Shown one piece after another: positions 32,503 through 42,892 of a stretch of DNA of 64,000 nucleotides. The translations under genes and the position numbers were made by a program. The stretch's first letter is position 1; the number at the start of each line of letters is the position of its first letter. The notes under the pieces were generated by a model, which was given only the letters and a program-made list of their open reading frames with translations, searched no databases and was not told where the DNA came from. This DNA comes from Dactylellina haptotyla (Eukaryota > Ascomycota > Orbiliomycetes > Orbiliales > Orbiliaceae): positions 372,001 to 436,000 of the forward strand of contig CM062387.1 of NCBI GenBank assembly GCA_031310005.1. Reading direction: 5' to 3'.

Positions 32503-33843
32503 TTATTCTTGTATCGGAACGTAGTCGGAGTTTCGCTGGAACCTATACACCGGCCCCCAGTTAAACGTCCGAAGCCCAAGACCGTTGCTCGTGTCCTCCT
32601 CCACATATGTCACTTTCCTCTCTCGTCCCGGAACATCAAACTCACACCGAGTCTCCATTCCCGGAAACCCATCCCACTTTTCCACCCCGTCATTCAACAT
32701 GACAACTTTCTCAACCATATTGTCTAGGAACTTGCGGGCGATAAATTGCTGGAAAAACTTTTGATACCCTTTGCGCAGCACCTCATTCTTCCAGCTCTCC
32801 AGACTAGCCAAGTATGCTTCCAGTTTTGCCGCAGCAGTCTCCTCTGTAGAAGTATCGGCAGTTACCCCCGCCTCTTTCTCGAAGTCTCGTTCCGCCTCTA
32901 GCTTCTGAATCACCCTGAGAACTTCATTGTCGTAAGTGAATGTGAAATTGAACACCAGCTTTTTCACATATAGCTGACACCGTCCGCCCGGTATCCGATC
33001 ATCGTCATCGTAGAGTGCGAGCTCTTTGAATTCCTCAACCCACTCTTGAAATATCGCTCTTGCAGCTACATCATCCTCTGCTTCAACACCATCTCCTTCC
33101 CCCTGGCTGCTAACACCCTCTTCAACGCCATTCTCATCCAGATCCGTCGGCGGATTGCCTCTGCTCCACTTCCCGCGATATACATCAACGTCAGGCCGCC
33201 CGTTCAACCGCTCGAGATAAAACCCCTGTGGGCCATGCCAAAACATAAAGTTCAACAAAAAACTCATATCGAATGCCTCATCCCACAGATCCCCGTTGTT
33301 GTAATACCTCGTCCGCGCTTTATAATGGCCCATGGGTAAGAACCCGCTGACGTTGTAATTAATCCGAAACTCGGGGATAACATTATACGGTGCCTCGGGT
33401 GGTACCGGCAGACTCCGCCACTCCGGGAAAAGCTCGTGATACCAGGCGTTCACATCGAGTATGTAGGATAACTTTATCTCCGATTTATTGGGGGAGGACT
33501 CGGGTCTATCTGCAGCGGTACCCTGTATGTGGATGAAATCCTGCACTTCGGCGCGGATCTGACGGCATGTCTGGAGGATCGGGAGGAGGGAGTATTGCGG
33601 CAGATCGAGCGGGAAGAATATCGAGTTTTGAAAACGCGGGCGGTAGGCGTTGTAGGATTGCGTCTGCTGGGAGGCCGGACGCCAGTGGTGGTTGTAGGTG
33701 ATATGGCGCGGGGTACCAAGGAGGATGTCCCGCAGTGTTGGTTCGGGTCGGACTTGGCATACGCCGACCAGGTGGAGATAGATTAATTCGCGTATTTCGA
33801 GGGGTAGAGTAAGTAAGAGCGGGGTTGCGGTTGGTGATTCCAT
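32503..33843 (-). CDS. F-box-like family A protein 1
   Basis: A single 446-residue exon. It opens with LLTLPLEIRELIYLHLV (about residues 9-25), the LPxEIRxxIY pattern of fungal F-box-like/2EXR proteins. Blocks shared with the two following genes are LDLPQYSLLPILQTC with IR.E.QDF, WRSLPVPPEAPYNVIPE, LNFMFWHGPQGFY, GRCQLYVKKLVFN and the C-terminal FNWGPVYRFQR. An acidic segment (about residues 235-265) is specific to this copy. These proteins are expected to be cytosolic or nuclear; a substrate-adaptor role through Skp1 is known for true F-box proteins and only inferred here. It is the most downstream member of a three-gene tandem array on the minus strand. Confidence 0.8.
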   Translation of the reverse strand: MESPTATPLLLTLPLEIRELIYLHLVGVCQVRPEPTLRDILLGTPRHITYNHHWRPASQQTQSYNAYRPRFQNSIFFPLDLPQYSLLPILQTCRQIRAEVQDFIHIQGTAADRPESSPNKSEIKLSYILDVNAWYHELFPEWRSLPVPPEAPYNVIPEFRINYNVSGFLPMGHYKARTRYYNNGDLWDEAFDMSFLLNFMFWHGPQGFYLERLNGRPDVDVYRGKWSRGNPPTDLDENGVEEGVSSQGEGDGVEAEDDVAARAIFQEWVEEFKELALYDDDDRIPGGRCQLYVKKLVFNFTFTYDNEVLRVIQKLEAERDFEKEAGVTADTSTEETAAAKLEAYLASLESWKNEVLRKGYQKFFQQFIARKFLDNMVEKVVMLNDGVEKWDGFPGMETRCEFDVPGRERKVTYVEEDTSNGLGLRTFNWGPVYRFQRNSDYVPIQE

Positions 33844-34152
33844 AGTGAAGATAAATCTGAATGAAACTCGCTCCGAGGATTCCGGGCGGGAGGACGCGAT
33901 TTAAAAAGTGCAAGCTGGTCGACGCGTCGAGTCACTTATAACGTTATCCTTGTATCTCGTCATCAGCATGCAGTAGTTGTACATGCACTTGTGGTACTTA
34001 CTCATCTGCATCTGTGAGAATCTGCCGCGGTTGAAATTAAGCGCGATCCTTCCAGCATTATCCACAAAACAACCATGATAATAATAACGAACTGCGAGTA
34101 AGGACTGGACGGTGTGAGAACCTGAAAGAGTAGTAAATTAAAAATCCTTCTT
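33844..34152. other. Short spacer between family A paralogues
   Basis: 309 bases between tandem genes; it would carry the promoter of member 1 and the 3' UTR of member 2. No distinct element is seen. Confidence 0.5.
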
Positions 34153-35322
34153 TCATCTCTTCTGCGGCACACCGTCCGCACAGCGTCTAAACGCACGTAT
34201 CGGCCCCCATCTAAACAATAAATCCTCAGCCCCGGGCAGCTCAGCAAGCATTCCCTGATCAGTCACCTGCTTCTCTCCATCTCCAACATGATACGCGCGT
34301 GTGAATCTCAAGTCCTTTTCGAGTTCTTTATGATCCCACAGTTCCTCCCCTTCGCACAAAACGACGAGCTCCTCAGCGAAGCCATCCAAGAACCCACCCT
34401 TTACTAGCAAATGGAACAAGTATCCGTAATCTTCACAGTGTCCTCTCTTCCACCTAGCTAGTTTTTCCAAAAATGTCACCGGTACTCCACTTGATGCGTT
34501 CTCCTCCCAGCTGAACCATTCCCCCAGCCTCCATATCCCACTATCAATGCTCCCTGGTATCTCGAAGCGGCGGAGCCCTCTTTCGATTTCGCGCGTTATA
34601 TCGCGGTCATAGTAAAACCTAGCGTTGAACACCACATTTTTGAAGAACGGCTGGCATCTCGACTTTGTCGGGCCCGCGCTACCTGTTCCGTTCACGGAGG
34701 GTATGTACACCCCCTGCGGGCCGTGCCAGAGTATGAGATTTAAGAGGTAGAGGAGATTGAATTTCCGGTCTGCGGAGTCATGGTAGTTGATATAATACAA
34801 GTCCCCGTCACTCAATTTGTGTTGTGTGAGGAAATCACCAAAGGTGTAGTTTATCCTCAACTCTGGGATGACATTGTACGGCTGTTCCGGGGGTAGAGGT
34901 AGAGACCGCCAAACAGGTATGATCCTACCAGCTCCGGCTTCCACGTCGAGAACATAAGATAAACCCGCATGATGGGGTGAAGAAGCCATGTTCGATAGCC
35001 GTTGAAGGAAGTCCTGGAATTCGATACGGATCGTGTGACATGTTTGCAGAATGGGCAACAGCGGGTATTGTGGTAAATCTAGTGGGAAGTATATCAATTG
35101 TTCGATGTGGGGGTAGAGGTATCCCCGCGATCCGCTGGTGTGCAAGTGGAATTTAGTGCCGTTGTAGATGGTGTACGCCGGGGGGCGACGAAGCTCTGAG
35201 AGTTCGTCGTCAAGAGTTCGTTCGGGAGACGTCTCGTAGAGGTCAATCAGGTTGCCGTATATGATTTCCCGAATCTCCAAGGGCAGGCTAAGCAGCGTTG
35301 GTGTGCTAGATGAAGAATCCAT
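34153..35322 (-). CDS. F-box-like family A protein 2
   Basis: A single 389-residue exon. The N-terminus LLSLPLEIREIIYGNLI, LDLPQYPLLPILQTCHTIR, WRSLPLPPEQPYNVIPE, LILWHGPQGVY, SRCQPFFKNVVFNA and the end LFRWGPIRAFRR place it in the same paralogous family as its neighbours on both sides. It is the shortest member and lacks the acidic insert of member 1 and the Arg/Pro-rich insert of member 3. Same strand, spaced 309 and 286 bases from its neighbours. Role as for member 1, unproven. Confidence 0.8.
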   Translation of the reverse strand: MDSSSSTPTLLSLPLEIREIIYGNLIDLYETSPERTLDDELSELRRPPAYTIYNGTKFHLHTSGSRGYLYPHIEQLIYFPLDLPQYPLLPILQTCHTIRIEFQDFLQRLSNMASSPHHAGLSYVLDVEAGAGRIIPVWRSLPLPPEQPYNVIPELRINYTFGDFLTQHKLSDGDLYYINYHDSADRKFNLLYLLNLILWHGPQGVYIPSVNGTGSAGPTKSRCQPFFKNVVFNARFYYDRDITREIERGLRRFEIPGSIDSGIWRLGEWFSWEENASSGVPVTFLEKLARWKRGHCEDYGYLFHLLVKGGFLDGFAEELVVLCEGEELWDHKELEKDLRFTRAYHVGDGEKQVTDQGMLAELPGAEDLLFRWGPIRAFRRCADGVPQKR

Positions 35323-35608
35323 GGTGGAATACGCAGTCGTTAATTAGGCGTGGCCCGGGATTGTCAGGTATCCCTTCTTATATGCTCTGCCAGACTATAG
35401 GATATTCACCGTTTGCCCTGCTTAGCCTGACAGGGATGAGGATGACATCGAAATGTGGGGTCCGACGCGTTGAGCTGGTTGGCTGGTGGGTTACGCGGGT
35501 AAGCCTCGGTTGTTACAAATATTCGAATATATTCTGACACGGATATTTGGATTAATCTGGGCAGATTCATGAAATTCAAAATATTTTTAATTTGAAATCC
35601 TGCGTAAT

Positions 35609-37099
35609 TCATCGAGAATACGAGAAAGAGAAGACGTCCTTGCTGTCCGATTCCTTTTCCTCGTCAACCGAGCACATACGTTGAAAGTTGTGTATCGGCC
35701 CCCATCTAAAACACTCGTAGATATGCCCACTACGCCGGTGGTTTAACTCATGAAGTGCGGCTGTATCAACCGTCCTCCTCTCTCGCTGTTTAACATGATG
35801 CTCACAGCTCAACTTTAAATCTGGGCCTATGCCGCTTACGCAATCGGTTCCACGTGTCTTATCCCCCCACTCTTCCACCCCATCGAATAAAACGACAACT
35901 TTCTCTGTCATACCGTCCAAAAACCCAGCAGTCACGAGTAACTTGAAAAAATGCGCGTAATGTTCGCAGACTCGAATCTTCCAGGAGTCTAGCTTTTGAG
36001 CCAAGGTTACCCCATTGCGCCGTGTGGCCCCCAGGGTATCGGGCCCACCGGGAACCATCCATTCCCAGTACGAACCTGGCCCGGACGCCGGTCGAAACTC
36101 ACCTTTGGCGACCTCATTGGCGAGGTCACGGTCATACTTGAACACGGCGTTGAACACCACTCGCTTAAAGAACGGCTGGCACCTGCCCCCTGGTTGGTAT
36201 ATCTCGTTTGTGCGGAGAGTTGCGGCGGGTTGGAAGGCCCCGCCACGTGCTCGCGGCCGTCTGCCCGCTGCTGGTTTCCTACCTGCAGGCTTTTGGATCG
36301 CAAACGATGGCTCGAATGAGAACGAAAATGGAACATTTGTTACTGGTGTCGGCATAGGCGCCTTAAACTGGGTGCCTCCGTCTGACTGGCCGTCGCTTAT
36401 TCGCATTCCTCCACCCACGCCGTTTAGTCGGTCCACATAAAATCCTTGAGGTCCGTGCCAGAGCAAGAGGTTCAATAAATGTAATATATTGTAATCTTGA
36501 TCCTTTTGATCCGTGTGATTACAATAGTACCATCTGTCGTTTAGCGGTTGTTTCAAGATGAAATCGTGGAAGGTATAGTTCATCCTGAGTTCGGCGATAT
36601 TATTGTACGGCTTTTCTGGAGGCAAAGGGAGCGAACGCCAGAAGGGAAAAAGTTCCCGACCCCGAGCATCCACATCAAGTACGTATGCCAACCCGCTCTC
36701 AGGGGTTGAGGACCTCGCCTCCTGGTCAACTGTTTTTGAGAGATGATGTAGAAAGTTTTGAAATTCGGCACGGATTTTGCTGCATGTTTGCAGGATCGGG
36801 AGTAAACTGTATGTTGGGAGTTTGAAGGGGAAGTATATGCGCTGGTCGTCGACTGGATAGTAGTATCTACCAGTACCTTGAATGGTAGGCGGGCACAAGG
36901 AATGATTGTAGGCGGTATACCGTTGAGGATGACGGAGGTTCTCGAGGTCCTCCTCGAAGGGGGAGGGAGGGGCTTGTGAAAGTTCAACCAGCCGGTGGTA
37001 TATTAGTTCTCGGATTTCGAAAGGCAACGTTAGTAGCGTTGGAGCCTCGAGCGAACTAGACGTAGGCTCCATTCTGGAAGGCTTTAAATGCACATTCAA
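35609..37099 (-). CDS. F-box-like family A protein 3
   Basis: A single 496-residue exon with LLTLPFEIRELIYHRLV at about residues 19-35, followed by FKLPTYSLLPILQTCSKIR, WRSLPLPPEKPYNNIAE, LLLWHGPQGFYVDRLNG, GRCQPFFKRVVFNAVF and CFRWGPIHNFQR near the end. A copy-specific insert at about residues 235-300 is rich in Pro, Arg, Ala and Gly (AGRKPAAGRRPRARGG). Met at 37072 (MEPTSSS) is a likely alternative start that aligns better with members 1 and 2. Confidence 0.8.
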   Translation of the reverse strand: MNVHLKPSRMEPTSSSLEAPTLLTLPFEIRELIYHRLVELSQAPPSPFEEDLENLRHPQRYTAYNHSLCPPTIQGTGRYYYPVDDQRIYFPFKLPTYSLLPILQTCSKIRAEFQNFLHHLSKTVDQEARSSTPESGLAYVLDVDARGRELFPFWRSLPLPPEKPYNNIAELRMNYTFHDFILKQPLNDRWYYCNHTDQKDQDYNILHLLNLLLWHGPQGFYVDRLNGVGGGMRISDGQSDGGTQFKAPMPTPVTNVPFSFSFEPSFAIQKPAGRKPAAGRRPRARGGAFQPAATLRTNEIYQPGGRCQPFFKRVVFNAVFKYDRDLANEVAKGEFRPASGPGSYWEWMVPGGPDTLGATRRNGVTLAQKLDSWKIRVCEHYAHFFKLLVTAGFLDGMTEKVVVLFDGVEEWGDKTRGTDCVSGIGPDLKLSCEHHVKQRERRTVDTAALHELNHRRSGHIYECFRWGPIHNFQRMCSVDEEKESDSKDVFSFSYSR

Positions 37100-37528
37100 C
37101 GAAAATTGACCAACTTTAGCCGCGTATCGGTCGGTGGAGTTTAGGTGGTGCTATATCTTTCTATCAACCTCGGGCGCGTTCTCATGTCGTGGACCGAAGC
37201 CAACGTGAACGCGGGTTGCCTTGTCATATTGCTGTTTGGTCGGTCTTGGGTCCAACGCCCCGAGTTGAGTGTTCAGATACTGAAGGGAAAGTACCTGAAC
37301 GCGCTTGGGAATTGGTGCGGTTAAAATTAGGCGCGATGGGTGACACATCTCAGCGCCTATTCTTATACCACATGAACATGGATGGAGCACAGAGTAGGTT
37401 AATACCGGACGAGCATTGCTTACATCGTCACCGGTATTGCTAATTAAGGTCCCATCTTCTTCATATGGATAGGGTAAGGCCTTTTAATTTCCTCTATTTT
37501 CATATAACCCAGCGCGTATATATCGCTC
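37100..37528. other. Divergent spacer between family A and family B arrays
   Basis: This 429-base region lies between oppositely oriented F-box-like genes and should hold both promoters. No distinct motif was found. Confidence 0.5.
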
Positions 37529-39001
37529 ATGATGCTGCTACCCTCTGAACTCTGGTGGGAGGTGTGCGAGCAGCTCCCTCTTGAGGACCTTGACACGTTC
37601 TCCTTGCTCTCTAAATACCACCGCGATATCGCGCTCCCTCTACTTTTCAGTCGAATAAAGCTGTCAGATAAAACTATTGAAGGTTTTGAGAGTGGATCTC
37701 TTAGTCACCTCAGAGCAATCGTACGGTAAGCAACATATCACTCCCGGTTCCCGCAACTGCGCAATCCACGACAGTTACATGCACGATTTATCGGATAGCA
37801 CTTATGATATTGAAAAAAGTATAGGCATATAAGTCTCTCAGACCTCGTACGGCCCCAGGCGACTACACAACTACGGTTATCAAACGATGGTCCGGATGGC
37901 GAGCCCTGGCCATATGATATGGTCGACACCATCGAACTCGCAGTCCGATTTAGTCGTGGTCTACGACTATTCCCAAATATATCAAGTCTTCACATACCAT
38001 TCACCTCAACTATGGAGTTTGAATGGTTAATTCCCGTCGCCATTTTCAAAGCCATAGCGCACTATCCGTTCTATCGCACCCTCAAACGACTCACCGTCGA
38101 GTGTATTGTAATTCACCACTTTTCACAACAGTATACAAGCCCTATGTTCGTGTACAGCCATCTCTCTAAAGATAGCAGAGATTTCATCCGTGCTGCCGGG
38201 GGGGAATCCAGCCCTTGGGTTACCTCACTCGAGCGACTAGACTTCTCCGCCGACGACAATATACTATTGCCATCGGCGCTCGAAGAAGCTACAACAACTT
38301 TTATCAGCGACTGCACCGAGCGACTCAACCTCTACTTTTACGAAGCGAACCTCTATAAAGACCAAACTGCCCCTTGGCTATTTTTCATCCACTCGGAAAA
38401 CACCCTACGGAAATTGAAGATTCACACTACAGCTCTCTTAACGACAAAATGGGGCCTCAACGGTCAAATCGTAATCCCAGACAATCCAAAGTTAACAATG
38501 CCAAACGTTCGCGAACTCTGGCTCATCTCAAACGCGACGACCATCAACTACTACACGATATTCTATATTGTCAGAATCTTCCCGAACACCCAACACCTAC
38601 GTATCGACGCGACCAGTTACGCCGGTGATCCCACCAATATGGACCCATACGATGGCATTTCCATCTCACTCCCAGACCTAAGAACAGCAGTCCTTCCATG
38701 CCCGTTAGTCAGTACTACATGGCAGCCTATGACACCAAAGGAATTACGGCGCATAGTTGCTAGATGGCGCCTGATTGGCAGATTGAGAAAGCTCGAGTGG
38801 ATTGCGTATGTCTCTGGATTTGAGCCCGCTGATGACTGCTGGTATTTCAGCACCGGGATCGCGCCAGCTGGGGCTGACATGTTTGTTACTAAAGTTATAA
38901 CGGGAGGAGAAGGCGGCGGGCGGGAGAATTATAGAGTGTGGACCCAGGCCGGGAACAGAGTCGGCAAGTTTAATAACTTGGAAAAGAGGGAGACGCTTTA
39001 G
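37529..39001 (+). CDS. F-box family B protein 1
   Basis: Two exons: 37529-37725 and 37825-39001, with a 99-base GTAAGC...TATAG intron in phase 2, giving 457 residues. Residues 1-50 form an F-box-like helix set: MLLPSELWWEVCEQLPLEDL, then ALPLLFSRIKLS and LSHLRAIV. The rest is leucine-rich with family signatures FPNISSLHI, FEWLIPVAIFKAIAHYPFY.TLKRL, NTLRKLKIHT, YIVRIFPNTQHLRI and WIAYVSGFEP. The layout suggests an FBXL-like substrate receptor of an SCF ubiquitin ligase; that function is inferred. The intron position is shared with the two other family B genes. Confidence 0.8.
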
Positions 39002-40587
39002 ATGTTTTTAAGATGCTTTGTAATTGATCGTTCGAGTGATAAGAGGTTGAAGTATCGTCTAGTCTCGAGCACTCGCGGCCTTTAATGGAACGGTTGGGTA
39101 GATATCCGAACTTGAAGTCGTTGGGATGGCTTCCAGATACGAGTTTTCGTTTCAACGCTATCTCAAAACTGGGGTGTCATGATGGTATGCCGGGATTTCT
39201 GTGGCTATTAGATATCGGCTTTGAGAATTTGTCGAGGTTTGGCGGAATAGGAAGGGCATTTTTATACGCATTGGTATAATTGGCCAGTCGGCTAGAGAAC
39301 CCGTCAAAGTTGGACGAAATAGGAAAGGCATTGGTATACGCTCTAATGCAATTAAACCGTCGCTCTAAGTTCGGCTATGGGAAGGAACGAGCACCGTCAT
39401 TCCGGCGAATAATACAACCCCGAAACCACCAGTCATACTAATTATAATATCTATTCGCACTTATCGTCGATATTGAAATAACAGGATCGGTACGCTTACG
39501 TACACCAAACCTTGGCAACAAGGAGGAATGGGGCAATGTGCACAAACAACAACGGAAATGGCCGCACCTCGAGTCAGAACGTGCATAACTATACTGCCCA
39601 GCTTCCAATCCTTGCTAAGGCGTAAAAACTACCGCAGAATGTTGAAATTTAATACTGAGATTTCTCGCGCCGACCCGGATTATCAGCTTCGAACTCCGGT
39701 TGTTCTGCCCACAGTCCGTGAGGCGGCCACTTATATTTCCTCACCTCAGATTCTCGTCTATCGATCCAAAAAAAAGCCCCCCTAGCAAACTTGAACTCGA
39801 TCCATGGAACGAATTCTCTCGCTCCTTTTTATTCTTACCAGGCATCCAAACGAGCGAGAATACCCTTTTATCCCATGTCTCGGCCGCAGGCTACCCGACC
39901 ACTTAGTGGTCCTGGTTTGCTCAAAAGGTTATTTACCCAGAGCTGCCCCTGCGCCCGCTACCAGAAAGATGTTCGGCATATTGAATATGATTCTATACAT
40001 CCCCTGACAAATCCAACAAATATATTTTCGGCTTAACAATACGGGATGCCTTTTAGTTGACTGCATTTGCATCTTGATTAATTTTCGCCTCACGGGGTGC
40101 TGCTGGAATCTAGTTTTAAACGTTTTGGCCGCCAACTAAAGGTACCCGGGTAAATTCTACACTAGCGTTGTGCGAGCGGCCCGAGTGTAAGGATTTTTGT
40201 ATTGATACCATGGTAGCGTAGCGAGATCCCGATGTTAATGGTGGCGAATCTTTCAGCCTATTTCTTCGACTCCAAGAAATCTTATAATCCAAGATCGGCT
40301 TAAAATTTTATCATTCTATCATGACTTTACTTCTTGTGAGCCTTAGTTTCTTGGTTTCCCTTCGAGTTGATCAGGCATGTCGGCGCGTCAACCCGATCAC
40401 ATCGCCGAGTCCTGTGAAACGTCTAAATATTGGGATTAACAGCCCGAGATATAGCTAGATTCTTAATATTGATTACTGTAAACCTCAAATATAAAATCTT
40501 GAGATGTTTCCGTCTATTGAGATGACAATTCCATATAGCCAGCCCACAGTACGGTAACTACCAATTTTCAGAGAGTTGGGGAACAAG
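39002..40587. other. Intergenic, 1.6 kb; includes a 72-base tandem duplication
   Basis: No gene is supported. Two diverged 72-base units lie at about 39221-39364. The rest includes the pectin lyase promoter. Short frames at 39.1-40 kb lack domain signals. Confidence 0.5.
39221..39364 (+). repeat. Imperfect 72-base tandem duplication
   Basis: GAGAATTTGTCGAGGTTTGG at 39223 is matched by GAGAACCCGTCAAAGTTGG at 39295, and both are followed by GG-CG-AATAGGAA-GGCATT and a TATACGC word. The period is 72 bases. Confidence 0.6.
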
Positions 40588-42140
40588 ATGAAATTGAGCA
40601 AGATCATTCCTTTCTTCCTCCCCGAGCTCACCCATGCTCAAGTCGTCGGTACAGCCTTCGGTTTCGCCAGCGGCACCACAGGCAGAGATCTTACACTAAT
40701 ATTACTGCTGAATTTTAGACTCAAATCATGGCTCGCAGACAGCACCCCGCGTGTCATCTTGATTGACAAGACCTTCGACTTTAGAGGGTCCGAAGGCACT
40801 ACCACCGGCCAAGTGTGCAATGACAATGTCACTGGCAAATGCCCTGGTGGAACCATTACAGGCCAAAATACGATCTCTACTTCTTGTGATCTTACTCGTG
40901 GAGATTGGGTTTCCGGAACCTGGGATAACGCAGGGAGGTCGCAGATGAATGTTGGCAGCAATAAGAGTATCGTGGGGGTTGGAAGTAAGGGTATCATTCG
41001 GGGTAAGGGTATCAAGTTGACCGGGGGTGTTAGCAATATCATCATTCAGAATGTGCGTTTCTATGTGAGTTCGTTTTCTTCAGTGTGGGTTTTAATCGTA
41101 CGAAGCTAATTATTCCAGGATATCAACCCTCAATTCGTCTGGGGAGGAGATGCAATCTTGCTGTCTGGTTGCGACAAAGTCTGGATCGATCACTGCAAGG
41201 TACATATTCCATTCTATATGATATACAACTACACTTTACTAATTCTGTCCGATAGTTCTCTTTGGTGGGCCGCCAATTCCTCGTCAGTGGCTTCGACGCC
41301 GCCGGGCACGTCACGATATCCAACAATGAGCTCGACGGCAATACCAGCTGGTCCACCTCCTGCAACGGCGACCACTACTGGATGATGCTCTTCGCTGGTC
41401 TGAAGGACTGGTACACCCTTACCGGCAACTGGTTCCACGACTACTCCGGTCGCTCACCACACATCGGCACCACCGTCACCGCCTCGACAATCTGGATGCA
41501 CGCCTATAACAACCTCTGGGAGAGCGGTACCGGCCACGCTTGGGATATCGACAAGAATACCTACATGCTCACTGAGGGTAATGCGTTCGTCAGCTCCAAG
41601 GAACCAATGACCTCCGCCTCCTCCAGCAACGGCGGCCACATCTTCAACGTCCCATCTTCAGGCTCCACTTCCACCTGCAGCTCCTACATCGGCCGGAATT
41701 GCCTCCAGAACTCCTTTTCGTCATCCGGCAGCTGGCCATCTCTCACCGACACATCCGTGCTCTCCCAAATGTCCAGTTTGAAATCGTACCTGCCCGCCCC
41801 GACTGCCGTTGCCAGTGTTTCCGCGTGGGTCAAAGCCCATGCTGGTATCGGCAAGGCCACGGCGACCACGACCACTACTAAGACCACCACAACATCGAGC
41901 AAGACCACTACCACGTCAAGCAAGACTACCACTACAACATCCAAGACCACGACGGCTACAACAAGCATCAGCGGTTCATGCGCAGCCCTCTACGGCCAAT
42001 GCGGCGGTATCAACTGGACCGGAGCTAAATGCTGTTCCTCGGGAACCTGTACTTACGGAAACGACTACTACAGCCAGGTAAGTTTCCTCACCCGTTTTAA
42101 ATAAGACTAGGTACTGATTTGCGGCGAATAGTGTCTTTAA
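40588..42140 (+). CDS. Pectin lyase (PL1) with C-terminal CBM1, internally shortened
   Basis: Exons: 40588-41064, 41119-41199, 41256-42077 and 42132-42140, giving about 462 residues. The chain matches fungal pectin lyases: a secretion leader ending near [49 protein letters not shown] with [34 protein letters not shown] and [17 protein letters not shown] Thr/Ser/Lys-rich linker leads to a CBM1 cellulose-binding module whose final Cys-Leu is added by the last, three-codon exon. The acting site is outside the cell, on methylated pectin. Oddity: the usual Gly-Gly-x-Ala...Pro segment after FASGTTG is missing and the frame there reads through what looks like an intron 3' end (ACTAATATTACTG...TTTTAG at about 40690-40719). 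The leader is also short and poorly hydrophobic. It may be decaying. Confidence 0.8.
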
Positions 42141-42892
42141 ATACGATCTGAGGCGCCTGGTATTGAGGGTACGATCTGAGCTGGCGGACGATATCTTGGA
42201 GCGCAGTGTTCTATATAAAACCTGTCCGTAAATATATCGATTTTTGTGTTGCGTACGAAAAAATTGAAGATCACTAGAATCAGTGTTGAGGAAATCTTAT
42301 ACTTATATTTGAATTTTCCGATGAAATCATCTATCAATTCACAGGGCGTTCAGATAAAATTAGCCAGTGGTGCATATCTCGTTTTCGGTTCGCTCGTGGA
42401 TTTGGGATATATCCGGTAACCTTTCATGTCTACCCAGATTTACGTTGATTTAGGTTTGAAGTATCATATAATTTCAACATTTGCGATATGTACACAACTC
42501 CTCCAGACCCACGACGCATCATCTCACCCGAGAGTTGATAGTTTTTCAAACTACACACCCACCGTTTATTCTTCTTACCTGCATTGAAAATCTGCTGTGA
42601 TTAGATTATATTGGTGTTTGACCAGGATTTGTCTTGGCCGACGTGGGGTGTCCCGATCCGTGCCGGTTTCCTATTTAGGCCAAAGGCGGGGATGGAGCAG
42701 TTTGTGCGACTGACAAAAGCTTATAAAAAGCTCACTTGACTCACATTTTTAACTCGCTGAGCAATACCAGTCAGAATCGTGTCATAGCGCGGATTAATAT
42801 TCAGCGGAGGTCGGAAATATAAAATATCATCAAACCTTCGTATTACATAAAATACCATATTGTTATTACGACTTGAGAATATAAATTTTACT
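42141..42892. other. Intergenic, AT-rich
   Basis: The stretch lies between the pectin lyase and family B gene 2. AT-rich runs, no supported gene. It should hold the lyase terminator region and the family B gene 2 promoter. Confidence 0.5.
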
